Shown here in pieces: positions 1 through 13,600 of a stretch of 64,000 bases of DNA. The position numbers were made by a program, and so were the translations under genes. Source of the DNA: Dipylidium caninum (taxonomy: Eukaryota; Platyhelminthes; Cestoda; Cyclophyllidea; Dipylidiidae); assembly GCA_017562135.1 (NCBI GenBank), contig QEYB01000448.1:1364001-1428000 (forward strand), in the 5' to 3' direction. How positions within the stretch are numbered: the first letter of the stretch is position 1; each line of letters begins with the position of its first letter. The notes beneath the pieces were generated by a model. It was not told the DNA's origin. It ran no database searches and saw only the letters and a program-made list of their open reading frames with translations.

Positions 1-141
1 TATCGGGGATTTATAATTTAAAGCAATAAATCTTTCCTGCAATTAAACACATAGTTTTCATTTACAACCTATAAAACTGAAAGTCTTGTGTATATTTCAA
101 GACCTGTCTCTTTGCTACCATCACGAAAACACTATGTGATT

Positions 142-3100
142 TCAGCCCGGACCATGGGTCTGGAAGAGGGTCCAATAAGGAACCTGGTCCCTGGCTCTGG
201 TAAGGTCAAGTAAGCACCTCTGTTGCTAAATCCGGACTGAATAACACGGCTCCGAACACCAGCTATGCAGAAAAGGCAGAAAATACTCACGCTGGAACAT
301 TGTTATTGGCTCCTTTCTTATTTACTTCTATTACCGACAGAAAGATACTGTAGACAAAGTGCGAGAAAACACTACAAAAAGTTACAATATTTTTCACTTG
401 TCTGAATTCCTCCACATAACAACTAATTGGAGTGTTCCAATGCGATTTTACTGAAATGGATTAAGTCTTCTGTGTGAATTTAAAGAATTACATGTGTCAA
501 GCCTCCTGTAAACGAATGAACAAAAGGTGTCACTTTGCTTTTGCACAGTCCAAGAATTTAACGAAAAGTTATTTCCCACACTTTAAAGTACTCAGCTTAA
601 ATATGGCATGGATAATGGGTTATGTTCTATACCCATCATTTTCAAAGGTCGCAGAATCCATTTTCGATTTCACCTGCATCGAGGAGATGTGCGACGCGAA
701 AGAGAGCAGCGATAAGTGACCAGTTTGCTTTGAAGGCAGCAGACTTTAGGAGGATATGAGTATAGAGGCAACGAGTGGTGGGTTATGCACCAAAGGTGCT
801 CAATCATAACTTGAATTACGCCTGACTCGTCGGACAACTCCTAACCTTAATGACTGAACTACTGTCAAAACGAATGGGACGACCAGATTTATGGTCTAAA
901 GACACCTAGAGAGGTAGGAAAAAAAAGGACAAAGATTTAACTAACTAACCTCTGTTGTGCTGGAGCTTCCAGCATTGATTACCAAGAGGTCGGGCGCGAA
1001 GGCGTAACTCATGGGCAATATAATGGCATCCAACAAAGCCAAAATATTAGCAGTGGAGTGGGCACAGCACGGTTCCTTCGAGGATACGCAGCACTGTAGA
1101 GGCACAGTAATCCAGGTAACGTGAGGTTTCAGGCTTTTCAAGGTCAATTCAGAGCCAGAACAACGGAAGGAAAAGCCCAGAACACTGATAACCAAACGGA
1201 GAAAAAAAGCAGTCGGAAATTTTGACAGACAGGCAAAGACTAAGGCGTATTTTGAAAGCACACTTTTAGGGAGGCAATTAAGGCTGACCGACACATACAA
1301 GCTAAGAGACTGGGACAGGGATTTCCGGGACATTCAATTAAGTTAATTACCGATTACACACGTTTAAACATGATCTAGTTAGCCAAGGATCTTAGTCCAC
1401 CTCGTCAGAAACGCGTGACAGAGTTACCGAAATGATTACTAAAGGTCGACAGAAGATACCGACTTTTATGTTTAATTAATGACTCGTGTTCATGACATCT
1501 TTTTTGAGCGATTATCTCAAACTTATTTCCCAAACTTAGAGAAGAAAAATTTTTAAAAATTCCAGTTGACCGAGAGGTAAGAAAATTGCTAATCAAATTG
1601 CATAATTTGCTCAAGAAGGGATTGCTTATTTAGCACGACAGGTTGTCCAGAGAAAAGCGTAAGATTTAGATCTCCAATAATTTCGAGGATGACTAGAAAA
1701 TGCGCTCGAAGAGGTGTTTATTGTGATGAATGAAAGAAATGACAAAAGTTTTTCGACATTAAAGAAAAAGGAAAGCATATGTACCTCGTTTTCTCGAGAC
1801 ACTCAATCGCTCCTTGCCTTCGCTGAAAGCGTTCAAACACATGTGAATTCACCTCTCCATCCTCGGTAAAGTCCAAATACATGAGCCGGTGTGTACTTTC
1901 TGAAGGTCCAGAACTATTTTGAGATGGCTTCGATGAAGAAGCCTGGGAGCAGTCTTGACTAGAAAGGCGTTTTGGAATCTCTAATTTAATCTGATGAAAA
2001 CTCATGAGTAGGCTGAGAGGAACCTGAGAGAGAGCTGAAATAAGTGTGGCCATTGAGAGATCTCTTGCAGCCACTAGGCCCACAGTGTACTAAAAGAAAT
2101 GGTACATGGGTGCGCACAAGATTGCTATTTCAAAAGAGGAATAAGGATTGCGCCCCTAAGTCTCACCTCGTTTTTGAAAAGGCTTATCAGCATATCTTCA
2201 AGTGCTTTGGGTAAAGGGGGTGCAGCACCCTGAGGGGGATGGTTTGCACTGGAGCTAGTCCGAGTCTTTTTTCGAGGTTTTGCGATATCCTGATAGAGGG
2301 GAGGAACATAGAAGAACATGCATCCATGATGTTACCAAAGCAACCAAATTTACTTACGCTATCACTTCTTGAAGGCGTTTGCGAATTTGTTTCTACATAA
2401 GGCTGGAGTTGGTACGAGTCTATGCCGTACGACTCTAAACTAAATAGAGTAAAAGTTATAGATATGCGAAAATTAAAGCCTACAGATAATTCTTAACGCG
2501 TACCTTTTGGTTGTTAGGATTTAGAATCAAAAATTGGTGTACTGTAATTTCAGCTAGGCTACATTCACTTTTTAAATTGAAGTTATAAGATTGAGCGACC
2601 AAACACCAACCTATTAGTCCATTTCGTCAAAATACGCTCCAAATCACTTTGCCCGTTAGTGGGAAGTAAAAAGATGATATCCCCTTGAGTAGCTGACTTC
2701 AACATCGCAAGGGAAAACTGACGAAGTATATTTCGGCTAAACGTAATGACAGGTTTCGGAAGAGTCGGATTCTTATCCGGCCATCTCACGACTTTGACAA
2801 GAGGCCTTAGAGTTCATGAAAAGGGAAAACATTTAATTTCACATAATATTCAGATCCAAACTGAATAAATTGATGGTACACAATTGACAAATCAACGAAA
2901 GAGAAAAGATGAGAGAATGTTTGCCTTCATGATGTTGAAAACGAAGGTACTTAAAAACTCACCAAGAATTCGGAGGAAATCTAGATATATCTGGTCGTGG
3001 AACAGTGCGACTTAATCCAACAACATTCAAGCACTTCCAGTACTGCCGAAGGGCCGTAATGGAGGACGACAGGGTACGTCGTATACTATAATCATATCAC

Positions 3101-6100
3101 CATTTTCGGTCACGGATATTTGTGGATTTTTAAGATCATGGGTAAGAATGGTACCTCTTAGAAGGAAAGCCTTGTGCCTGGAGAGAAGGAATTGCGTCAC
3201 CCAGCAGAGCCTTCAGGACATGGACACATCCCTCTTCGAGACTGTCGACAAAGTAGCCGCCCTTCAAGTATGCACAAGAAATAGGACTGTGTAGCCCAAA
3301 CACCAAAACACTCAAAATGTTTGATATAACTGTTGAAAAACAAGTAATAAAGTTGGGTATCAGTCATGGAGATGCAGCGAAACGGCGCTCTCGCGATGCA
3401 AGTTGAGGGCGCCACAAACAAGCATGTGATGACAACTGAAGAGCGCAGGCACGGTTGTGTTGGATATTAACTCACGAATGAGACGTGATTCCAGAGAACA
3501 GCTTACTTCAAGAACAACCACGAGTTTACCCCCAGCCAGCGTGCGAAGTTGATGGGTCATGTGCCCATAGCAGGCAGGAGTTAGCCACATCTTGCCCTGA
3601 AATGATCACTGGCAAATGAAGACATGCCTACTTTCGCTTCATTAGTAAAAGAGGGTTTCTTGCCTCGGCATCACCAAGAGAGGCGTCAAAACCCGACGAT
3701 ACGAGCACGATTTCGGGATCAAACTAGAAAACAATGCAAATCGAATGTCAACGCAACTCAAAGGTAGGCAAACAAATAAAAGTGAGGTAAAGCGCCTGTC
3801 TTACCTCATACGCAATGGGCATAATTAGAGTATGGAAGATTGCCAAGTAGTCGGTGTCCGTCATTCCGGTCTACAAGTGAAACACACGTTGAGAAACAGC
3901 AGTTCCGACGCCCGTAGATCTTTTGCCCTACGAGTCCCGACTTACTTTGTTTAAGGGGATATTTATATTGAAGCCGCGACCAGGACCATCGCCTATAAAG
4001 TCGAAATCGCCCTCTCGCAAATTTGGCCAAAACTTTTGACACTCGTACCGATGAATGGATATGAAGAGAACCCTTTATCAGAATGTAAAAAAATGGGGAA
4101 GACATGGACGTGAAATGGACAACTCAACTGACAAAACAGGTCAATTTTTGCGAGGTCATAAGAGTGGTAAGTAAATGAATAAACAAATAAATGTCGATGG
4201 TAACTGCGTAGACATTTGCAACTGCCTCTCCACGCCAAGGAGGTACGTCAGTTAAAACCCATTTCTTCGCACACTTTGTTGTGCGATAAAAAGGTTGCTC
4301 AACACGTTTTCCATATGAAGAAGAAAAAAAATGGTCCTTTCGGCACTCACAACTTTTATGAGGTGACGACCTACAAATTGTCCGTGAAATAGCAAAATAC
4401 TGCAATAATGATGAACACAGAGAGGAAGAGATTTTGTGAGGTGATGAGGGTGACAAGTTTAGCTGATCCCAACGATTTCAGAAGAAAAACTTAGTCTCAT
4501 TGTTGCAGGAATAAGCCCAGTTGTGTTACAACTTCTTTTTACAAAAAAGTTAATTGCGAGTGTTAGACCTATAAAGCTAGTATAATCTAGACGAGCGAAT
4601 AATAACTTCTAGTCACCAGATAATGGCTGAAATGAAATTGTCTTAAAGGTTGGATGGTATTTAATTTTATTGAATGCATACCGTTTGAATTACACCCACA
4701 CTGGTTCCTTACTATCGGTATGTACGGCAGCCATGTTTACCAAAACATTCAAGTGTCGGCATTAATTATAATTTTATCAGGTGAGGAGACAAAAATTATG
4801 ATACTGACAGGTTGATGATTTGAGGAAGCAGCACGTCAAATCCAATAAAGGGTCAATCAAAGTAATATTAACGATCAGAGTCGGCACTTTGCCCTTCCTA
4901 AAGGAGAACTTTTTAATCATCAAATAAAGTAGCAAGAAGAGTGTGGCTTACCGATTATCATTGTAGAATGTGTACTGAGTTCCCTGGCCTTGGTGCACAT
5001 CCCAGTCGAGAATAAGGATACGTTTGAAACGGGGAGTGTGAGCAATTTCGCCAGAAGGATCGGCCTCAATGCATGGCGATGGGGCGTGGAAAATAGACAA
5101 GGGTGGGGAGTCCAGTAGACTAGCAGCCGCAATGGCGACGTTGCCGAAGAAACAGTAGCCACAGGCTTCGTCATACATTGCATGATGGCCTGGAGGTCGA
5201 ACGAGGGCCAGACCATTCTGCAGCTTACCAGGCGCTACTAGGCCGGTCATCTGCAGAACTGTGCCTGCTGCCAAACTGCTTGCCTCCCAGGTATGCTTGT
5301 GGTGGAAATGAGATAATTAGTGGGTGGTTTAGCAAAATTTTGCCAATTTTTCAAAGTCTGTTATGGCCAAATTAAGTGTTTAGTACTTCCAAGCTTGTGT
5401 TTCTTAATTTGACCTTTCTGTCCATTTCTTAAGTAATGAAAATAACGCTTTCTTGTAACATCATAGCGAAGACTCTTTAATCTGGAATTTCCGTCAAATT
5501 TCCCCTAAGGGAGTAAATTAATGGTTAGGAGAGCCCTTTCAAATCGTGACAAGTTTGGGGAGAATGGATGAAGGCTTATTAATAACGTGTACAGACGAGC
5601 TGCGGCCTGCAGAAACGAAGCCGAGATCGCCCCGCTTCAGCGAAAGTCGACTGTAACGAAGGCAGGAAAATCAGCGCATACGGAAACGCATACACTTGTT
5701 CAATCGTCTGCATCAAATGTTTCCGATATAATAACTACAGATTGTTTACCCCCAGTCACTTTTTTTGAGAAATTAAATCAGATTATACCACTGAAGACCC
5801 TGACGACTGGAACAAGGTAGTCCATTAGGTGAAACTGACTTCAGTTTTTCACCACCTTGTACAAAAGTATTAAGAGTCATTAGTGCTAACATCTTCGTGC
5901 GAAAAAAAACATTGCACACACAGCATCTGTAAAATATGACCGTAGTATATTAGTGCAGAAGAAGTGAGTCTCCCGATTTCTGGGTACAACCTGATATTGG
6001 ACGCAATATTTGAAAACTACCGGGAAAAATAACTCATGTAATTTTAAGCGTTTACATCCTTACTATATTCCAACATACCGAATTGAAGAAAACACCATCA

Positions 6101-6947
6101 TATTGTCCGGAAAGGTCGTAAAGCTCTTCCTTCGACAGGTGTGCTGAATTCTTGACCACGGAAACGTACTGCTGTGAATGCACTTTTAGGAGAGCGCTTT
6201 CCTGAATATGACATGCCTGTCAGCAAAAGAAACGGCGAGGTTCATAGCAAGATTTCTGCGCCTCAAAAGTCAGTATTTGAGGAAAGGCAAAAATTCACTC
6301 GGCCCATAATGCAAAATGATACAAGCTAAAGCAAAATTTCGAGTTCCTATGAAACATAAACGTAGTAGAAAGCCAGAATGTATAAACCGAGTGACGTTAA
6401 AGTGACGGTTACAATAAGCGTGTCCCGCCAAAGCAAGTAACGCATCGAGTTAATAGATAGACCAGAAAGTAGGGTAAGAAAAAGCATCCAGTGCTGACAG
6501 AGACTTGCAGGGACATTTATGCATCGCTCGAGTAAGCCCTGGCTCCGAATAAGTTGAAAAGGCCGACCGATTCGTGCGGCAGATTCTTGTTCTTCAGAAT
6601 CCCATTCATGACGATGGTGTACCATTCGATCATCATAGCAAATCCCGGTGCCTCTGCAAACACAATGAGTACGCAAAATAGGTTTTAAATAGTAGATTGA
6701 CAGTTCAAAGGCAGGATGAATTGAGAACCAAGTTTTCAAATACATTTTTCAATACTACCCCATAATGGAGAACTTTTACGAAGAAACAGAAAACTTGGCT
6801 TTTAAAGAACCATAAGTCTTGAGCCCTGATGTATAAAAATTGTATCCCCAATGATAACTGAATGTCCTCATGACCGCGAACTTACTTTCCTGCCATGGAA
6901 ACGGTCGAGGTGCCCTGCGGCCCAGCATGATAGCGTTTGCGTCTCAT
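142..6947 (-). CDS. HDAC10: HDAC10-type class IIb deacetylase (polyamine deacetylase-like)
   Basis: Probable zinc-dependent deacetylase acting on acetylpolyamines in the cytoplasm. Exons: 6947-6886, 6653-6509, 6216-6079, 5295-4952, 4072-3946, 3870-3805, 3723-3664, 3596-3507, 3261-3155, 3085-2963, 2805-2611, 2439-2358, 2289-2167, 2089-1785, 1301-950 and 743-674; phases join throughout. Two C-terminal exons (about 371-291 and 196-142, stop TGA) are recognisable, but the junction from 674 to 371 is out of phase, so one exon is missing or misplaced. The catalytic domain shows RPPGHHA, DWDVHQG, SSGFDAS and LE|GGY, so both zinc Asp, the His ligand and the Tyr are present. GDAEGKM puts Glu at the HDAC10 gatekeeper position. 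The C-terminal half (ILPMSYAFAPDLLVINAG, then RDQVPYW) resembles the leucine-rich pseudo-catalytic domain of HDAC10. Introns at 6508-6217 and 3663-3597 start with GC. The start ATG follows an in-frame stop. About 840 residues against 669 in human; the excess is mostly linker. Confidence 0.85.
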
Positions 6948-7693
6948 ATCAAGGAGATGTCTCACTTAAGCCACCCCTAATTCCCCAGTGAACTTCCTAA
7001 AATCAAATGAACTTATAAATCAGAATGAAGATGTAACTTGCAATGTTTAAAGAATGCTACTTTTAACATCAAATTCCCCAACCATTCATGCACCATGGCA
7101 CCCAACCGAATGTGAGGCCTATGCAAGTGCCAATTAAGGGATCCAGGAGAGGAGGCAAGGTTATAACTCAAGACAGTTACACCTATTTTTAAGTCAAATC
7201 TCCTATTTCTTAATACAATTTTCTTGAAAGGGACGACCAAAGTAACTCATAAACCTCCTCTTAGATCAACACTTTTAAATAGAGAAATGTCACACACCTA
7301 TGTTGATACACCAACTAAAAGTATGTTCCCCAAACGGGGAAGATTATTATTCACAAATTATTTCGAAAGAGTCAATATACAATATGGGGCGAATTAGCGA
7401 TATGAAAGCTTTAAGAAGCTCTTTACCTCAACAGTATAAGACGAATTTGACATTACACAGCTTAAACATGCAAATGTATTGGATGGCTTTGTGCACTGAG
7501 ACAAGATCCATACACAAAAGGGTACGACAACGGGTGGGTAACGAAGTTTGTGCCAATTATGAAAAGACATTTCGCTGAAAATATTTCATTCACAATTCCA
7601 AAAGTACAATCAACTGTGGTGCCGCTGGCAAATCCAAAACAAAAGTGCGGAATCAACAGTAGGAGTTGCATATGCCTCGATGAAGTTCTAGAA
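6948..7693. other. Intergenic spacer between HDAC6 and HDAC10
   Basis: About 750 bp of AT-rich DNA between the HDAC6 stop and the first HDAC10 ATG, on the same strand. I see no coding exon here. It must hold the 3' UTR of HDAC6 and the promoter or 5' UTR of HDAC10, or, if the two are co-transcribed, an intercistronic region. No clear AATAAA or TATA element could be assigned. Confidence 0.5.
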
Positions 7694-10600
7694 TCAGATA
7701 GGCATTGCCACTCCGAATTTGGCCAGATGAAGTGCTCGTTTGGCTTCCGACAAAACCTATAAAAGCAGATAAAAAGATAATGGGTAAAATATGCACCACA
7801 GTTTGAATTGTAAATCTTCCCAATGTCCTACAGCAAAATAAAATGGGAAATCGGACGCAATTTTCACTATATTGCCGAGCCTACCGCGGGAAATTAAATA
7901 GAAAACTTCAAAAGCATGAATAAAGGTGTTCGTAAAGAAAATGTTCATAATTATGAGAATCAACTGAAAGTCAGAAAGTAGTAACAACTTTTAGCCCACC
8001 TCATTGTGGATATAACTGTTACATACGTAGCACCACGCGGAGAGATCAGCCAAACTCAGAACAATTGGATGCTGGGTAGTGTTATGATGTTCTAACATGT
8101 GGCCTTGTGCGTAACGTCCACAGTAGACCTTGATCGACAGTAACTCGTATAAGGCGGCAAGCAGGATATCATTTACATAAAAGCATGTAATGATAAGGAA
8201 TGAAAAAGAAGTACTGTGAAAGATGCGTACCTCATAACAGGTGAGACAGACCCAATTTTCGTGGCGATTACCACATCGCGAACAAGGTTGTGCAACCTCA
8301 GGTCGCCACCGACTGGCAGATGCGACTTGTTCCAAGTGAGGGCACCAGAGAATTGGCTCCACAGCAAACAGTCGGTCTGGCGTCGGATCATTAGAAGCCT
8401 ATGCAATGAGGCAAGAGGTAGAATAACCCAACGATCTCATGAAGGAGAACAAAAATATTGGGGAGCTCAAGAAAATAGAAGTCACCAGTCCAAGAAAGGA
8501 CCCTAAATCGTCAATGCCGGCATCAGCGAAATGAACGAGTTGACGCAACAACTCCGGATTTATTCGGTTTATGGAATGTTCGGTAGAAGGGCCAGCAACA
8601 GGTTGCGGTGCGTCGGAGGCTGAAACCGTCCCCATGAGCATATCTGAGGTTGTTGCTGCTGCCGCAGTTGACACCGTTGGCTGATTTTGGGCCCCAGTAC
8701 TAACAACCTCCCCTGTGGTAAAATCGGCTGTACAAATAAAAGTATTAACAGTTGTGAAGTAAATAACATTAAAGCATCAAGACAGTTTCGCTAGAAGATC
8801 GATTGTTTGTGGAAGAGTTTGACGCAATGACATTTCTTCGCGTAGATACTAAATAATAAATAGCAACCTAGAAGAAATGAATGGCCTAATATAAATCAGG
8901 CCTTTGATGAGATTTGGACTCTCATGACAGACGCTAAGTATCTACAATACTCATTGTATAAATATTTTCAACTAGGAAAGTTAAAGACAATCGAGTGAGG
9001 AAAAGTGGTTGCGAAAGTACATTAAATGATGAAGAATAAGGGTCAACACATTGCTAAGTTCCTGTATAGATGCAATTATATTTTAAAAACTTGTGTTACG
9101 TATTATACGAAACGAGGTGGGACTATCGACAACCTTTTAGTTTCCTAAAAATCCATTTCATTGTCATTAGTAGCAAGGTATTAAATCATATGGGGATTAG
9201 CAAATGGATAAAATAATGGTATGCATTTTTACGAGCGTTTAAATATCTCGCTTTTACAGGTCTGTAATTCTGGTTAGAGTGGAACGAATCTAATAAAAGA
9301 TACACGTTCCCGCGATTATCATAACTCATAGGGAGATCGGTTCCGCGAGGCTTGTTTTCATCTTCTTTTCTGAATAAACGGTTGATAGGAGTTCTGGGGA
9401 TCAGGGGCAAATATTAAAACAAGTGTGTTTGGTGCGTACTTGTACACTTGCTCTCCTCGCCAGTATTATTACGACTTTCATTTTTGGCAAAGTAAGGAAT
9501 GTGCATGCACATTTTCCACCACCTTATTCACAAAAACAAAAGGTGCGTTCACTGCCAAATTCTACATGAAGAATAAATGCCTCTTCGTAATATTTGCGAG
9601 GTCCTTATCAAGACTTGGTACTGATCGGCAAACATTGTGGTTTGGAACTGAAAGCACCACACTTTTGTAAAAATTAAAGCATACTACTAGTCAAGGTCTC
9701 CATTAATAGCGGGTTAACAGCAATATAGATTAAGAGCATATGTAAACTATCAATTCTTTCGTAAAACAATAATAACACATGTAATAAGTCATATAAGATA
9801 TCTAACGTATGGCGTGACAAAACAACAGTAGACAGTTTCTTGCATTAATTTTACTTGCGATTTGGCCCAAGTGTGAAGGACTAGTTCTATTTAAATAACA
9901 ACCAAGAGCAAAACAAACGCGGTAGAAGGAAAATGTAACGCATATAATAAAAGTCTACTTTAGACATACCATCACTGTTAGCAGGTGGTGGCGGTGGTGG
10001 TGGCTGTGGGGCTTCGAAAGCCATGACAGTTTCCTGGGTAGCGGGTAAACTATACTCAGGTTGGGTGGCTGTGGTCGAGAGGGAGAAGTAAGGCGAGAAC
10101 AGGGAGGCGGAGGAGGTAGACTCGAAGGACACACCGGTGGCGACGTTTGTTGTCGCCGCGACTGTCGCCTCAGTTCCTGTGTGCCCTTCTGTGGAAGTTT
10201 GAGTGTTTAAGGTCAAGGTGGCTGCAGTGATAGATGAGGTGGTCGCGGCCTGCACACGTGTGTTGCTCGACTGATCGAGGTGGCAGGCTAGAGGACCTAC
10301 AAATAAACCGAATGTGATCGCTCCGAATAGTCACCTGCGTGACAAAAAACGTGTTTTGCAAAGAATAGAACACAATGGCAGCGAAATTTCTGTCATATCC
10401 GACAGCGCTGTCACCATAAGGATTCGAGAAACGGGAGCTACCATAAAATGTTACTCATGGGGAAGAAAATATTATTTTACCGAAAAGTAGAGGTTTCACA
10501 GACAAATAGGCCAAAATTCCTCAAAAACTATTCTCAACTCCACTGCTCGAGTCTTAGCAACAGATTCTAAGATGGCTCACCAGGTAATTAACCGATGGGT

Positions 10601-13600
10601 AACGGTCTGGTAACGCAATTACAATGATAGCACAACTTCAACAGCACTCTGTCAGTGCAGTTTAACGTAGTGAAATGGATCGTGTCATCACTCGATAACC
10701 AACGGGTGTGTTTTGCGATGCTGCATAACAAGAAATTAACAGGAATGAGTTAATGAAAAATCTTACTGTAGTCAAATAGTGAGGGCCAGTGGTTCTTTTG
10801 GACGTCCACTACTTTACGAATGATCGCTGCACTCCTGAAAAGAAATTATGCTGTGATGGGAAGCGGATTACACATGAAGAGTATGAAGGCAAACACTTGC
10901 AGAAAAGTAGAGAACAAGATGTGCCAAATTGTATTTATGATATCGCATTCGAATGCCAACTGAAGAACGTAGAGAGATGAGATTGGTGGTCAATTGAAAG
11001 CGATAATATGAACGGAACGGAAATACAACTTGTGGGAAACGAAGAACTGAGACCCACTTCTCAGTGGGCGCAAGGCCACTGGGGAGCGCGAGACAGGTAT
11101 CAGAGAGCAGCGTAGCAACGCAGTTGCTGAGGGCTTCAGCAGTGGACACGGGATTGTAGCCACCCTCCAAGGCTAAAATGACACCTCGACGTTTCCTTTC
11201 TACCTCCCCTGGGTTGTTTAGAGTGGATGCGGCGACCAATAGGTGGGTAAGATGACCGAAACACTCCATGGAGACACTCATTCCTCCCTGGAAAAGTTAT
11301 ATTAATTTGCTTCAGCCTTACCACCAACTTCTTTTATCCTTCGCGGTGGAAACTTCTTTTATCCTTCGCGGTGGAAAAATGAAACCGCTATCCTTAATGT
11401 AACTACTACTTATTTAAGCAGGTAAGAACTTAAGAAATGAAACTTGATGTAACTTCGAAATCGTTTCGCAAAACAAGGTGGGAAGCTTATCGGAAAAGCA
11501 TTAAGTTACTAGTTACTCAAAAATAAAAGTTTATACCAAGTGATCTCCACGGACTGCATCAAAACCGGCTGCAACGATAGTGAGTTCGGGACGGAAATCG
11601 TAGAGGATGGGTAAGACGATATGTAAGAATACGGCCAGATAGTCGCCATCGCGTATGGGTCGCTGAAAAGGATGTGCGCGAGTGAGTTGATCAAGAAAAG
11701 TGAAACAAACTAAAACAGCTACGAACCCCACTCCAAGGTATATTGATAGTCTTTCCAATACCCTCATCGTGTCCGCAAAAATCAGTGTCGGCGTCAGGCG
11801 AGTTGGGAAAATAACGTCCACCATCAAATCGGTGAATTGAAAGGAAAAGGACACTGAAATTAAAACATATCAGTGATCTCAAATAAAAACTACGAACGAA
11901 TAAAAGGAATGCATTGATTCGTTGAAATTTGCAGAAAAACCCACTTGGGATCAGATTCAAAGGCATGTTGGAGCCCATTCCCGTGATGAATATCCCAATC
12001 AATGATAGCGATTCTAAAAGAACGGGTAACAAATGCATGAGAAGTTTAAGACCTACTTCTTCAATCCATGGGATTGCTGTGCGTGTCGAGCAGCCATAGC
12101 AACATTATTGAAGAAGCAAAATCCCATGCACTGTTCCAATTCCGCATGATGACCAGGTGGTCGAATTACTGCCACTCCATGCAACGCCTACATGAAACGA
12201 TGTCTTCGGATAAAGTGCACACTAAATTGTTGGGGAAATGAGCATCAGAGCTCGACCTTAAACTACTAAAATATCAGAGTGAAGAAAACATGAATATAAG
12301 CAATATACAACCCCTTACAAACAAAATATCTCTGATGTGTATGGGGAGAACCATTTTCGGTATACAGCTCTTAAAAAAATGATGTGCTGTATGAGAGGAA
12401 ATAAGGCAGGGACAAGTTTGCACACGCACCTCGCCATTGCAGATATCGTCAACAACAGAAAGAAGGGAGCCAGCAGCAAGTGCAGCAGAATCGTAGGTAT
12501 GCTGAGATGAGAAAAAGGAAATGGTCGGCTTGTCAAAGTGATACGTCTCCGATCTCATATTCCCCAGGCCGAAACTTGCCTTATTTAGATACACAGACTG
12601 GAAGCGTTCAGCAAACTCGTTGATTGCATCCTGCGTCATCAAGGCTGTGTTCTTAAGCAAATTAATATACTCCTGGCTGTGAATACGAAGTAATTCTTCC
12701 TCAGTCGCCAAACGAGCCTAGATAGACAAGCAACAAAATCGCATGATGTAAATGGTAGAATTATGTTTTCGCTTACATAATAAGCGTATTTTAAATACCT
12801 CGGTCCGTTTACATCGCCTCGCAAGACCGTACTCTTCCAATAATTCGTAGGCACGACGGATACGAGATGGGCATTCCGGTTGCTGTCTACATATATATAA
12901 GAACCCAATATATCGGAAAAAGGCTAACATTTAAGGCAAATTTGGCAAATCGACAGAATCAGCTGTCATGTACTAATACTAATGTATGACACGAATAACC
13001 TCAGACTTCTTCATACACCAAAAAGTAAATCTATCTTTTACCTTCATGACCCGCTGTGGGATTTGATACTGTTTAAATATAATTAAGAATTGATCAAGGG
13101 AAGCAAAATAATTAAAAGCAATAACAATCCGTACCGTTCAAGCTCACTTTTATGGTTTTCCATGCGACTGTCATAGACTAGACAGACCCTATAAAAGGAA
13201 TAAGGCAGATCGTAAAATTTAGCGAAACCAAGGGGCAGTATGATAGCTCATTGATAAACATACACTATAGTGGAAAATATAGGACTCTTGAGTAACCTAA
13301 GTCTCAATGATATTCAGAAAATGATTGGAGGCGATTTGACTAGTTTATCTAATTATCTATAAATTAAAAAGGCCTATTTAGTCCGCAACTATACAGTCTG
13401 TTTTTACCAACAATTACTATTCAAATTAGTAGTGCGCAATTAATACAATTCTTCCACTTTACCTTTGGTGATCAGTAAGTTCCGTAAAGGAATATTTTTT
13501 TCGGAGAATGAGGAGCTTTTCTTTAGCAACAACAATTTCATCTTCACTTAAGCCGAAAGGCTCTACATCAGTTGTCGGAACCATTACAGTCCTCCTGAGA

